Of a stretch of 64,000 nt of DNA, positions 22,004 to 29,647 are shown in pieces. Both the position numbers and the translations under genes were made by a program. The stretch lies in NCBI GenBank assembly GCA_040757715.1, contig JBFLWS010000012.1, positions 1-64,000 on the forward strand. Direction: 5' to 3'. Every line of letters begins with the position of its first letter. Within the stretch, counting starts at the first letter, position 1. The notes under the pieces were generated by a model. It searched no databases, had not been told where the DNA came from, and saw only the letters and a program-made list of their open reading frames with translations. This DNA comes from CAIMFV01 sp040757715. Its GTDB lineage: Bacteria; Pseudomonadota; Alphaproteobacteria; Caulobacterales; Caulobacteraceae.

Positions 22004-24095
22004 TCTCGCCGCCCGTCCAGGTCCCGGCGGAGCCTTGAGCTTCCGTGACGTTGTGAGCCGCGTGGCCACGGGCGAGGTGGCCCTGGCGCTCGGCGTCGTG
22101 CTGGTGATCCTGCTGCTGGTGGCGCCGATCCCGGCGATCCTGATCGACCTCCTGTTGGCGATCTCGCTCACCGCCGCCGTGCTGATCCTGATGACGGCGC
22201 TGTTGATCCGGCGGCCGCTGGAGTTCACCGCCTTTCCCACCGTGCTCCTGGTGGCGACGCTCTATCGCCTCGGCCTCAACCTCGCCTCCACCCGCCTGAT
22301 CCTCAGCCATGGTCACGAGAGCGGCGAGCCGGCGGGGGCCATCATCCAGTCGTTCGGCCGGCTGATGATGCAGGGCAACTACATCATCGGCGTCATCGTC
22401 TTCATCATCCTGATCATCGTGAACTTCGTGGTGATAACCAAGGGCTCCACCCGCATCGCCGAAGTGGCGGCGAGGTTCACCCTCGATTCCATGCCCGGCA
22501 AACAGATGGCCATCGACGCCGACATGTCGGCGGGGCTCATCGACGAGAAGGAGGCCAAGCGCCGACGTAAGGAGCTGGAGCAGGAGAGCACCTTCTTCGG
22601 GGCCATGGACGGCGCCTCGAAGTTCGTGCGCGGCGACGCCGTGGCCGGCCTCGTCATCACCTGCGTCAACATCATCGGCGGCATGCTGATCGGGGTGGTG
22701 CAGCACGGGGTGAGCTTCGCCCAGGCCGCCTCCACCTACACCATCCTCACCATCGGCGAGGGTCTGGTGAGTCAGGTGCCCGCCCTGGTCATCTCCATCG
22801 CCGCCGGCTTTCTGGTGTCCAAGGCCGGCGTGGAGGGCTCGGCCGACAAGGCGCTGGTCACCCAGCTCGCCACCAATCCGGTGAGTCTCGGCATGGTGTC
22901 GGCGGCCTCCGGGCTCATCGGCGTCATTCCCGGCATGCCGTTCTTTCCCTTCGCCCTCATCGCCGTGGGCTCAGGACTGCTCGCCTGGAAGCGGGTGCAA
23001 GATGCGGAAAAGCCCAAGCTCGAGACGGAAGTCGCGCCGGTGCAGCCGGCGGCGGATCTGGACGAGCCGATCTCGGCCACCCTCGCCATCGATGATGTGA
23101 AGATCGAGCTGGGCTATGGCTTGCTTGGCCTGATCAACGACCTCGACGGGCGCAAGCTCACCGATCAGATCAAGGCCCTGCGCCGCACCCTGGCGGCGGA
23201 CTTCGGCTTCGTCATGCCCCAGGTGCGCATCCTCGACAACATGCGCCTGCCCACCCAGGGCTACGCCATCCGGGTGAAGGAGATGGAGGCCGGGGCCGGC
23301 GAAGTGCGCATCGGCATGCTCATGGCCATGGACCCGCGCGGGAACCAAGTCGACCTGCCGGGCGAGCACGTGAAGGAGCCCGCCTTCGGCCTGCCGGCCA
23401 CCTGGATCGATGAGGGGTTGCGGGAAGAGGCCACCTTCCGCGGCTTGACCATCGTCGATCCGGCAACGGTGCTCACCACCCACCTCACGGAGATCCTCAA
23501 GGAGAACATGTCGGACCTTCTCTCCTACGGGGAGGTGCAGAAGCTCCTGAAGGATATTCCCGGCGAGCAGAAGAAGCTGGTGGAGGACCTGATCCCGTCC
23601 GTCGTCTCCACCGCCACGGTGCAGCGCGTGCTGCAGAGCCTTCTTAAGGAGCGGGTGTCGATCCGCGACCTGCCCACCATCCTCGAGGCCATCGGCGAGA
23701 TCGCCCCGCACAACGGCAGCGTCACCGGCATCGTCGAGCACGTGCGCATGCGCCTCGGCAAGCAAATCTGCTGGCAGAACCGGGACGATTCCGGCGCCTT
23801 GCCCATCATCTCCATGTCGCCGGACTGGGAGGTTGCGTTCAGCGACGCCCTGGTCGGGCCGGGCGAGGAGAAGCAGCTGGCCCTCGCCCCATCCAAGCTT
23901 CAGGACTTCATCCGCGTGATCCGCGACACGTTCGAGGCCGCGGCGCAACGGGGCGAGACGCCGGTGCTGCTGACGAGCCCTGTGATCCGGCCCTATGTGC
24001 GCTCAATCATTGAACGCTTCCGCAGCCAGACCGTGGTGATGAGCCAGAACGAGATTCATCCGCGCGCCCGGTTGCGTTCGCTCGGGGCCATCTGA
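21996..24095 (+). CDS. flhA: Flagellar export gate protein FlhA
   Basis: A 699-residue FlhA: an N-terminal half with about eight membrane helices and the conserved cytoplasmic FHIPEP loop region (TRIAEVAARFTLDSMPGKQM, then IDADMSAGLIDEKEAKRRR), followed by a soluble C-terminal domain with PATWIDEGLREEATFRG. FlhA is the main subunit of the type III export gate inside the MS ring and docks chaperone-cargo complexes. It ends the operon that begins with fliF; a palindromic repeat element follows directly. The start overlaps the beta-lactamase stop by eight bases. Confidence 0.97.
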   Translation: MADLAARPGPGGALSFRDVVSRVATGEVALALGVVLVILLLVAPIPAILIDLLLAISLTAAVLILMTALLIRRPLEFTAFPTVLLVATLYRLGLNLASTRLILSHGHESGEPAGAIIQSFGRLMMQGNYIIGVIVFIILIIVNFVVITKGSTRIAEVAARFTLDSMPGKQMAIDADMSAGLIDEKEAKRRRKELEQESTFFGAMDGASKFVRGDAVAGLVITCVNIIGGMLIGVVQHGVSFAQAASTYTILTIGEGLVSQVPALVISIAAGFLVSKAGVEGSADKALVTQLATNPVSLGMVSAASGLIGVIPGMPFFPFALIAVGSGLLAWKRVQDAEKPKLETEVAPVQPAADLDEPISATLAIDDVKIELGYGLLGLINDLDGRKLTDQIKALRRTLAADFGFVMPQVRILDNMRLPTQGYAIRVKEMEAGAGEVRIGMLMAMDPRGNQVDLPGEHVKEPAFGLPATWIDEGLREEATFRGLTIVDPATVLTTHLTEILKENMSDLLSYGEVQKLLKDIPGEQKKLVEDLIPSVVSTATVQRVLQSLLKERVSIRDLPTILEAIGEIAPHNGSVTGIVEHVRMRLGKQICWQNRDDSGALPIISMSPDWEVAFSDALVGPGEEKQLALAPSKLQDFIRVIRDTFEAAAQRGETPVLLTSPVIRPYVRSIIERFRSQTVVMSQNEIHPRARLRSLGAI

Positions 24096-24103
24096 GGTTC
24101 CCC

Positions 24104-24164
24104 GAGCAAAGTCCGATCAAGCTGAATCGAATTTTGCTCATACTCTATTGAATCTAGAGCATTA
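24104..24164 (-). repeat. Palindromic intergenic repeat, copy 1
   Basis: Read on the minus strand this element aligns with 53073-53132: both contain TAGATTCAAT, then TATGAGCAAAAT, CGATT, TGATCGGA and TTTGCTC, with few mismatches. The ends GAGCAAA / TTTGCTC form a hairpin. It sits after flhA and supplies the stop codon of the convergent DUF1150 gene. It may act as a bidirectional transcript end. Confidence 0.7.
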
Positions 24165-24434
24165 GTGCACCGACACCGGGGCGAGATGGTTGGCGAGCGC
24201 CGTTGCGTAGGCCTCTTCGCGGTCCTCCAGCACGGCGATGCGCACGCCGTCGGCGCGGCAGACCGAATAGAGCAGCCGGTCCGGGGCGTAGTCATATTGC
24301 GCGCGGATTTCGTTCGGCACATTGGCGAACACGTCCGCGGCCTTGATTTCCCGGACATAGACCAGGTTGGGTCCGCCCAGAGCCGCGAAGGCCTCCGGGG
24401 TGAGGACGGGATGTTCAGTCGTGTTGGGCGTCAT
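24162..24434 (-). CDS. DUF1150 family protein
   Basis: A 90-residue protein of the alphaproteobacterial DUF1150 family: LTPEAFAALGGPNLVYVREI at the N terminus and RADGVRIAVLEDREEAYATA near the C terminus. Its function is not known. It lies 76 bases downstream of an hsp20 gene on the same strand, a pairing common in alphaproteobacteria, which suggests co-expression with the small heat-shock protein. GAGGTGG precedes the ATG. The stop codon lies within the repeat element at 24104-24164. Confidence 0.88.
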   Translation of the reverse strand: MTPNTTEHPVLTPEAFAALGGPNLVYVREIKAADVFANVPNEIRAQYDYAPDRLLYSVCRADGVRIAVLEDREEAYATALANHLAPVSVH

Positions 24435-24510
24435 AGGACCACCTCAATGGATACAGGGTTACAGACCCGAAGGCCTTGAGACTTTGCCGGCCGAATCATC
24501 GGATCGCCAA

Positions 24511-24933
24511 TCAGCCAATCGACTGGATCGGGATTCGCTTGATGCGTTTTGCCGGTTCGGGACGGACCACGTCGATGTGCAGCAAGCCGTGTTCCAGCCG
24601 CGCGCCCGCCACTTCCATCCCGTCCGCCAGGATGAAGGTGCGCATGAACCCGCGCGCGGCGATGCCGCGATGCAGGTAGGCGCCGCCGTCCCGCTCGTCC
24701 CCGCCGCGTTTGCCGGCGACGATCAGCTGATTGTCCTCTACGGTGACCTGAAGCTGGTCCGGCGAGAAGCCCGCCACGGCCAGGGTGATGCACACCTTGT
24801 CCTCGGCGAGTTGCTCGACATTGTAGGGAGGGTAGCTGTCGGCGGCGGCCTTGGCGGCGCGTTCGATCAGGGCGCGCGTATGCTCGAAACCGAGCAGAAA
24901 CGGACTGTCGAACACCACGGTTCGCGTATTCAT
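24511..24933 (-). CDS. Small heat-shock protein, Hsp20 family
   Basis: A 140-residue Hsp20/IbpA-type chaperone. The alpha-crystallin domain spans roughly residues 30-125 (YPPYNVEQLAEDKVCITLAV; GFSPDQLQVTVEDNQLIVAG; GIAARGFMRTFILADG), and the tail has an I-x-I motif (IKRIPIQSIG). Such proteins hold unfolding clients in the cytoplasm for refolding by other chaperones. The ATG at 24933 gives the standard MNTR opening and follows GAGGA; an in-frame upstream ATG adds 22 unrelated residues. No ROSE-type leader hairpin was recognised. Confidence 0.92.
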   Translation of the reverse strand: MNTRTVVFDSPFLLGFEHTRALIERAAKAAADSYPPYNVEQLAEDKVCITLAVAGFSPDQLQVTVEDNQLIVAGKRGGDERDGGAYLHRGIAARGFMRTFILADGMEVAGARLEHGLLHIDVVRPEPAKRIKRIPIQSIG

Positions 24934-25131
24934 CGGCCAAGTCCTCGTCTCAAGCGACTTCGCCCGCCGGTCCGCACCCAGATTGGCATGCGCACCCAAC
25001 GGTCCAACTAATGTGTGTCAGCATCGGTGGCGATTCAATGATGGGGCGCAAGAATTGCGAGGGCGTGCGAGTCTGGTCCTGTCAGCCCAGTGCTGATTCG
25101 CTCAATGAGATTCGCCCAACGAGATCTGGCC

Positions 25132-25548
25132 ATGCCGAGCCCCGCCGCCCTCGCGCTCCTCCTGAGCCTCTGGCCCTTCGCGGCCAAGGATCAGACGCCG
25201 CCTACGCGCTTCGATCTTGTCTGTGCGATCCAACGCCAGGAGCCCAAGCGGCTGAAGCCTTACGGCAAGCGGACACTGCGCATCGACCTCGTGGCGCATC
25301 GCTGGTGCGAGGATCGCTGCGAGACCGTGGGCGATCTCAAAATGTCCGACCAGCAGATCGAGCTCGTCAGCCCGCCGACGCCGCAAGGGCCGACGGTGAT
25401 CAACCGGGTCATGACCCTCAACCGCGCCAGCGGACGCTTGCGCGATGAGCGACGCATCCTGCTCGACGGCGATCTGGTGGGCGCCGATCTCTACTTTGGC
25501 GAATGCAAGCTTCGCCCGTACACCGACGTGGAAAAGAAGATGTTCTGA
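25132..25548 (+). CDS. Small exported protein of unknown function
   Basis: A 138-residue protein with a short N-terminal signal-like segment (MPSPAALALLLSLWPFAA). The rest is mixed charged sequence with three cysteines in the mature part (LVCAIQRQ, HRWCEDRCE) and a later GECKLRPY, so four in all, possibly two disulfides. No family was recognised. The ATG at 25132 was preferred because it places the hydrophobic stretch at the N terminus; two in-frame starts lie up to 42 bases upstream. A strong terminator follows 29 bases after the stop. Confidence 0.6.
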   Translation: MPSPAALALLLSLWPFAAKDQTPPTRFDLVCAIQRQEPKRLKPYGKRTLRIDLVAHRWCEDRCETVGDLKMSDQQIELVSPPTPQGPTVINRVMTLNRASGRLRDERRILLDGDLVGADLYFGECKLRPYTDVEKKMF

Positions 25549-25576
25549 GCCGGTCTCTGCCGCCGGACAAAGTAAA

Positions 25577-25608
25577 ACCCCCGCGCCGGCCAGCGCGGGG
25601 GTCTTTTG
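25577..25608. terminator. Bidirectional terminator between a small gene and tRNA-Ala
   Basis: ACCCCCGCGC (25577-25586) pairs perfectly with GCGCGGGGGT (25593-25602) around a six-base loop. The plus strand then reads CTTTTG, and the minus strand reads TTTTAC, so it can end both the upstream plus-strand gene and the minus-strand tRNA. Confidence 0.85.
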
Positions 25609-25610
25609 AT

Positions 25611-25686
25611 TGGTGGAGCTAAGCGGAGTCGAACCGCTGACCTCTTGAATGCCATTCAAGCGCTCTACCAGCTGAGCTATAGCCCC
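25611..25686 (-). tRNA. tRNA-Ala (anticodon GGC)
   Basis: The minus strand folds as a 76-base tRNA: acceptor stem GGGGCTA / TAGCTCC with one G-U pair, D arm GCTCAGCTGGTAGAGC, anticodon arm CTTGA-ATGGCAT-TCAAG with anticodon GGC (reads GCC), and T arm AGCGG-TTCGACT-CCGCT. The 3' CCA is encoded. GCC is a very frequent alanine codon in this GC-rich genome. A terminator lies three bases beyond the 3' end. Confidence 0.97.
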
Positions 25687-25857
25687 GAACGATAACACCT
25701 TGCGGCGTCGTCGGTTATCTTGTGAGCGATCCAGGTCTGGTTGGCCCGGTCGCGAGGTCGCGGACACTATGTCAGGGCGCTTCGCAGATCAAGCCGCTGA
25801 ATCCGTGATCGGAGCGGTTTTTTTGCTCCGACCGCGGAAGCGCCGGCCGGACCCCGA

Positions 25858-26328
25858 TCACACCTCGTCGTCGTCCCCGGGGATGACGTCGATGTCCTCG
25901 TCGGCGAAGTCGTCGTCTTCGTCCTCAAGGAACGGCACGTCCTCGCCTTCGTCCTCCAGCGCGACCTCTTCTTCGAAGTCGACGCCGAGGTCGGGTTCCG
26001 CAGCGGATTCCGCGCCGGGCGTTTCGCCGTCGTCGTCGGTCTCCAAGGGCTCAGCCTCAGCGGCCACGTCGATTTCCGGGGTTTCGTCCACCTCGTCCTC
26101 GAAGCCTTCGACCTCCGCGTCGGGTTTCTTGGCCTTTTCGTCGGCCTCGTCGTCCGTATCGTAGTCGGGCGCGGCGGTGCGGGCGCGGACGCGGCGCGAG
26201 CGCACCGCTTCCTCGGGATCAAAGGCCGTGCCGCACTTGGGGCACACGGCGGGGCGGCGGTTGAGGTCGTAGAACTTCACACCGTCCACGGGGCAGACTT
26301 GTTTGGCGCCGAGTTCAGGATTGGCCAA
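25858..26328 (-). CDS. FYDLN acid domain protein (TIGR02300 family)
   Basis: A 156-residue protein of the TIGR02300 family, specific to alphaproteobacteria. The N terminus reads ANPELGAKQVCPVDGVKFYD followed by LNRRPAVCPKCGTAFDP, which carries a likely zinc site (Cys in CPVDG and CPKC). After a short basic stretch (RSRRVRAR), the last 100 residues are extremely acidic, rich in Asp and Glu. The function is unknown; the zinc-ribbon head and acidic tail suggest protein or nucleic-acid contacts. The start is a TTG; GAAGGG lies just upstream. It is divergent from aroA. Confidence 0.88.
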   Translation of the reverse strand: MANPELGAKQVCPVDGVKFYDLNRRPAVCPKCGTAFDPEEAVRSRRVRARTAAPDYDTDDEADEKAKKPDAEVEGFEDEVDETPEIDVAAEAEPLETDDDGETPGAESAAEPDLGVDFEEEVALEDEGEDVPFLEDEDDDFADEDIDVIPGDDDEV

Positions 26329-26452
26329 GGCGGACCCTTCAAAAATGCTGCAAGATCAGGAGCGGCGCGTCCCTTGCCACGCGCGCCTCGCGCTGTCAAA
26401 ACCAAAGCCCTTCCTTTTTCAACTGCAAAGTTTCGGAGCGACGGCGAAGGCG

Positions 26453-27754
26453 ATGACCAGCCGGTGGAAATCTCATGCTTCGGGCCCGCTTTCGGGCCGC
26501 ATTCGCGCGCCCGGCGACAAGTCAATTTCGCACCGCGCCCTGATTTTTGGGGCTATGGCGGAGGGGACCACCGAGATCAGCGGCCTGCTCGAAGGCGAGG
26601 ACGTGCTCAACACCGGCAAGGCCGTCGCCGCCATGGGCGCCAAGGTGGAGCGCCTGGGCGAGGGCCGCTGGCGGGTGGTCGGGACCGCAAAACTGAGTTC
26701 GGCCTCCATCGACTGCGGCAATTCCGGCACGGGCGCGCGACTGCTCATGGGCGCCGTGGCCGGCTATCAAAGCGACGTGATCATCGACGGTGACGTCTCG
26801 TTGCGCTCGCGCCCCATGGGCCGGGTCACCGGGCCATTGATGCAGATGGGCGCGCGCTTCGAGGGCGAGAAACTGCCCATGACCGTGCACGGCGGCGCCT
26901 TGCAAGCGATTCGCTACGTCCTGCCGGTGGCTTCGGCCCAGGTGAAGTCTGCGGTGCTGCTGGCGGGCCTCCACGCCAAGGGCGAGACGGAGGTGGTCGA
27001 GCCCGAACCCACGCGAGATCACACTGAGCGCATGCTGCGCGCCTTTGGGGCTAAGGTGAGCGTCGAGGATCAGGCGGACGGTCGCCACGTTCGGCTGACC
27101 GGAGGACAGGCGTTGAAGGCGACTGAGGTGGCCGTGCCGGGCGATCCGTCCTCCGCCGCCTTCCCCATTGTGGCGGCCCTGATCACGCCAGGGTCTCGGG
27201 TCACGGTGGAGGGCGTGCTGCTCAATCCCCTCAGAACAGGCCTGTTCGACACCCTGCGCGACATGGGCGCTGATCTCGTCATCGAGAACCAGCGCGAGGA
27301 GAGCGGCGAGCCGGTGGGCGATCTCACCGCCGCCTATTCGAAGTTGAAGGGCGTGGTTGTGCCGCCGGAGCGGGCGCCCTCCATGATCGACGAATATCCG
27401 ATCCTCGCCGTGGCCGCCGCCTTCGCTGAAGGCCACACGGTCATGCGGGGCATCGGCGAGCTACGGGTGAAGGAAAGCGACCGCATCGCCCTGATGGCGG
27501 CGGGGCTGGCCGCCTGCGGCGTACCTGTGGTGGAGGAGCCGGACGGTCTCATCGTGCACGGCCTCGGCGGCGCTCCGGCTGGCGGCGCCACGGTGGTCAC
27601 CAAGGGCGACCATCGCATCGCCATGTCGCACCTGGTGCTGGGGCTGGCGGTTCAGGCGCCGGTGACCGTGGACGAACCGGACATGATCGCCACCAGCTTT
27701 CCCGGGTTCCGGGTGCTGATGGCCGGGCTTGGCGCCGCCATAGGCGACGCGTAA
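26453..27754 (+). CDS. aroA: 3-phosphoshikimate 1-carboxyvinyltransferase (EPSP synthase)
   Basis: A 433-residue EPSP synthase, full length, joining shikimate-3-phosphate and PEP in the pathway to aromatic amino acids. Visible motifs: GDKSISHRAL near residue 23 (phosphate binding), CGNSGTGARLLMG, SLRSRPMGR, SAQVKSAVLLAG, and a C-terminal KGDHRIAMSHLVLGLA. The ATG at 26453 gives a normal opening (MTSRWKSHASGPLSGRIRAP) and follows GAAGG. It converges on the dehydratase gene with 21 bases between stops. Confidence 0.97.
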   Translation: MTSRWKSHASGPLSGRIRAPGDKSISHRALIFGAMAEGTTEISGLLEGEDVLNTGKAVAAMGAKVERLGEGRWRVVGTAKLSSASIDCGNSGTGARLLMGAVAGYQSDVIIDGDVSLRSRPMGRVTGPLMQMGARFEGEKLPMTVHGGALQAIRYVLPVASAQVKSAVLLAGLHAKGETEVVEPEPTRDHTERMLRAFGAKVSVEDQADGRHVRLTGGQALKATEVAVPGDPSSAAFPIVAALITPGSRVTVEGVLLNPLRTGLFDTLRDMGADLVIENQREESGEPVGDLTAAYSKLKGVVVPPERAPSMIDEYPILAVAAAFAEGHTVMRGIGELRVKESDRIALMAAGLAACGVPVVEEPDGLIVHGLGGAPAGGATVVTKGDHRIAMSHLVLGLAVQAPVTVDEPDMIATSFPGFRVLMAGLGAAIGDA

Positions 27755-27775
27755 GCCGTCAGGCGCTCGGGATCG

Positions 27776-29647
27776 TCAGGGCCTCTGGAAGCCCGGCACC
27801 AGAGCGTGCAGGCGCTCCAGCGTTTCGGCCTCGTCCCGGCGGAGGGCGGCGGCGAGCAGCGCATTCACCGGTCCCTCCAGCTCCTGCCAGCTCGACGCCG
27901 GCTCGTGGGCCATCAGTACGCCATCGGCGGGGGTGGGATGAACCTCTTCCTCGGCGTAGAAGATCTCCTCATAGAGCTTCTCGCCAGGACGGAGGCCGGT
28001 GTAGCGGATCTCGATGTCCGCGCCAGGTTGAAGGCCATGCAGGCGGATCATCTGCCGGGCCAGTTCGTCGATGAGCACTGGCGAGCCCATGTCGAGCACA
28101 TAGACCCCGCCGTCATGGCGCGTGTCGATGGGCAGGGCGGCGGCCTGCAGCACCAGGCTCGCGGCCTCCTGGATGGTCATGAAATAGCGCTCGATGTTCG
28201 GATCGGTGACCGTCACCGGCCCGCCCGCGGCGATCTGGCGCTCGAACAGGGGCGCGACCGAGCCGTTGGAGCCCAGCACATTGCCGAACCGCACCACGGC
28301 GGCGCGGGTGGGGGTGGGCTCGCACACTGCTCGCACCACCTGCTCGGCCAGGCGCTTGGTGGCGCCCATGACGTTGGACGGGTTCACGGCCTTGTCGGTG
28401 GAGATGAACACCAGTTCGCGACTGCGACCGGCGGCGAGCCGCGCCACGTTGAGCGCCCCGCCCACATTGGTCAGCACCGCCTCGGTGGGGTTGAGCTCCA
28501 TCAACGGCACGTGTTTCAGCGCCGCGGCGTGCATCACCACTTCCGGCCGGTGGACATCAAACAGCGCCTTCAGCCGCGCCTCGTCGCGCACATCGCCAAG
28601 AGCGGCCGTCCAGGCCGCGCCGGCCCCGCTTTCCGAGAGCTCGCGGTCAATTTCGTAGAGATTGTATTCAGCGGAATCCACCAGCACGAGATGGGCCGGA
28701 TCGAAGCGCCGCGCCTGCCGCGTCAGCTCGCCGCCGATGGTGCCGCCCGCGCCGGTGATCAGGAGTCGGCGGCCTTCGATCATGCCGCGCGCTCGGGCCA
28801 GGTCGAGCCGCCGCGGGGGGCGGTCGAGCAGGTCCACGGCGTTCAGCGCGGAAAGGTCCGGCTCCGCGCGCCCGGCGCCGTCGCGCAAACGCTCCACCCG
28901 AGCGCCGGCGTCGGACGCCGCCTTCACCACCGCCTCCAAGGTTGTTTTGCCCGGGCGAGGATCAGCCACCACCACCAGCGGCGGGCGGCCGGCGGCCTCG
29001 GTCTCGAGGGCGAGCGCCTCGCCGAGACGATCAAGGCCGCCATAGACCCGCGCGCCCTGCAGGCGTCGCCCGTGCGGGGCCCCGTCGGGACAGACCACGC
29101 CCGCCACCGGCGGCGGCGATTGCGCCGCGCGCCGCGCGGCTTCCAGGTAGCGGTCTGCGGCCTCCAACGAGCCCACCACCAGCACGGGCGCGCGAGATCG
29201 GTCCTCGAACCGTCCGAGAGCGAAAAGATCGCCGCGATGGATCGCCTTCACCAACACTCGCGCCAGGGCGAGGATAAACCACAAGATCGGGGCTTCAATG
29301 AAGACCGCCGTGCGCGGAAAGTCCTCCAGGCGGTCCACGAGGAACAGGACGGGGAACAGCAACATGTTGGCGAAGGCCACGGCCTGACCGATCATCACGA
29401 CGTCGTTCAGCGCTGTGAACCGCCACATGCGCAGGTGCAGGCGCGCCAGGTAGAAGGTCCCGGCCGCGAGCACGGTGAAGACCGCCGTGGCGTGCAGAAC
29501 CATAGCGAGCGGCAGAGGCTTGGGCTCGAACTCATAGCGCACCACCAAGACGCTGGTCATGATCGTCGCCGCCCAGAACAGGTCGTGCAGCGCGACAGCC
29601 AAGGCGGTGAGGCCGGCGTTTCGGGGCGCGGTAACGGCGGGTCTCAT
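27776..29647 (-). CDS. Membrane nucleotide-sugar 4,6-dehydratase (FlaA1/WbpM-like)
   Basis: A 623-residue polysaccharide biosynthesis protein. The N-terminal 130 residues hold about four membrane helices; a CoA-binding-like domain follows; the C-terminal half is an extended SDR with NAD motif GAGGTIGGELTRQ. The active site reads STDKAVNPSNVMGATKR: a Met takes the usual Tyr place in MxxxK, the hallmark of UDP-GlcNAc 4,6-dehydratases such as WbpM, FlaA1 and PglF. It likely makes a UDP-4-keto-6-deoxy sugar for a surface glycan. Its start overlaps the heparinase-family gene by four bases. Confidence 0.92.
   Translation of the reverse strand: MRPAVTAPRNAGLTALAVALHDLFWAATIMTSVLVVRYEFEPKPLPLAMVLHATAVFTVLAAGTFYLARLHLRMWRFTALNDVVMIGQAVAFANMLLFPVLFLVDRLEDFPRTAVFIEAPILWFILALARVLVKAIHRGDLFALGRFEDRSRAPVLVVGSLEAADRYLEAARRAAQSPPPVAGVVCPDGAPHGRRLQGARVYGGLDRLGEALALETEAAGRPPLVVVADPRPGKTTLEAVVKAASDAGARVERLRDGAGRAEPDLSALNAVDLLDRPPRRLDLARARGMIEGRRLLITGAGGTIGGELTRQARRFDPAHLVLVDSAEYNLYEIDRELSESGAGAAWTAALGDVRDEARLKALFDVHRPEVVMHAAALKHVPLMELNPTEAVLTNVGGALNVARLAAGRSRELVFISTDKAVNPSNVMGATKRLAEQVVRAVCEPTPTRAAVVRFGNVLGSNGSVAPLFERQIAAGGPVTVTDPNIERYFMTIQEAASLVLQAAALPIDTRHDGGVYVLDMGSPVLIDELARQMIRLHGLQPGADIEIRYTGLRPGEKLYEEIFYAEEEVHPTPADGVLMAHEPASSWQELEGPVNALLAAALRRDEAETLERLHALVPGFQRP

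Noticed and set aside
25785..25822. Possible plus-strand terminator before seven T residues
   Set aside because: CCGC/GCGG and TCCG/CGGA can pair with a bulge before TTTTTTT, but no plus-strand gene ends here; the tRNA and the FYDLN gene are both on the minus strand. Left as unproven.
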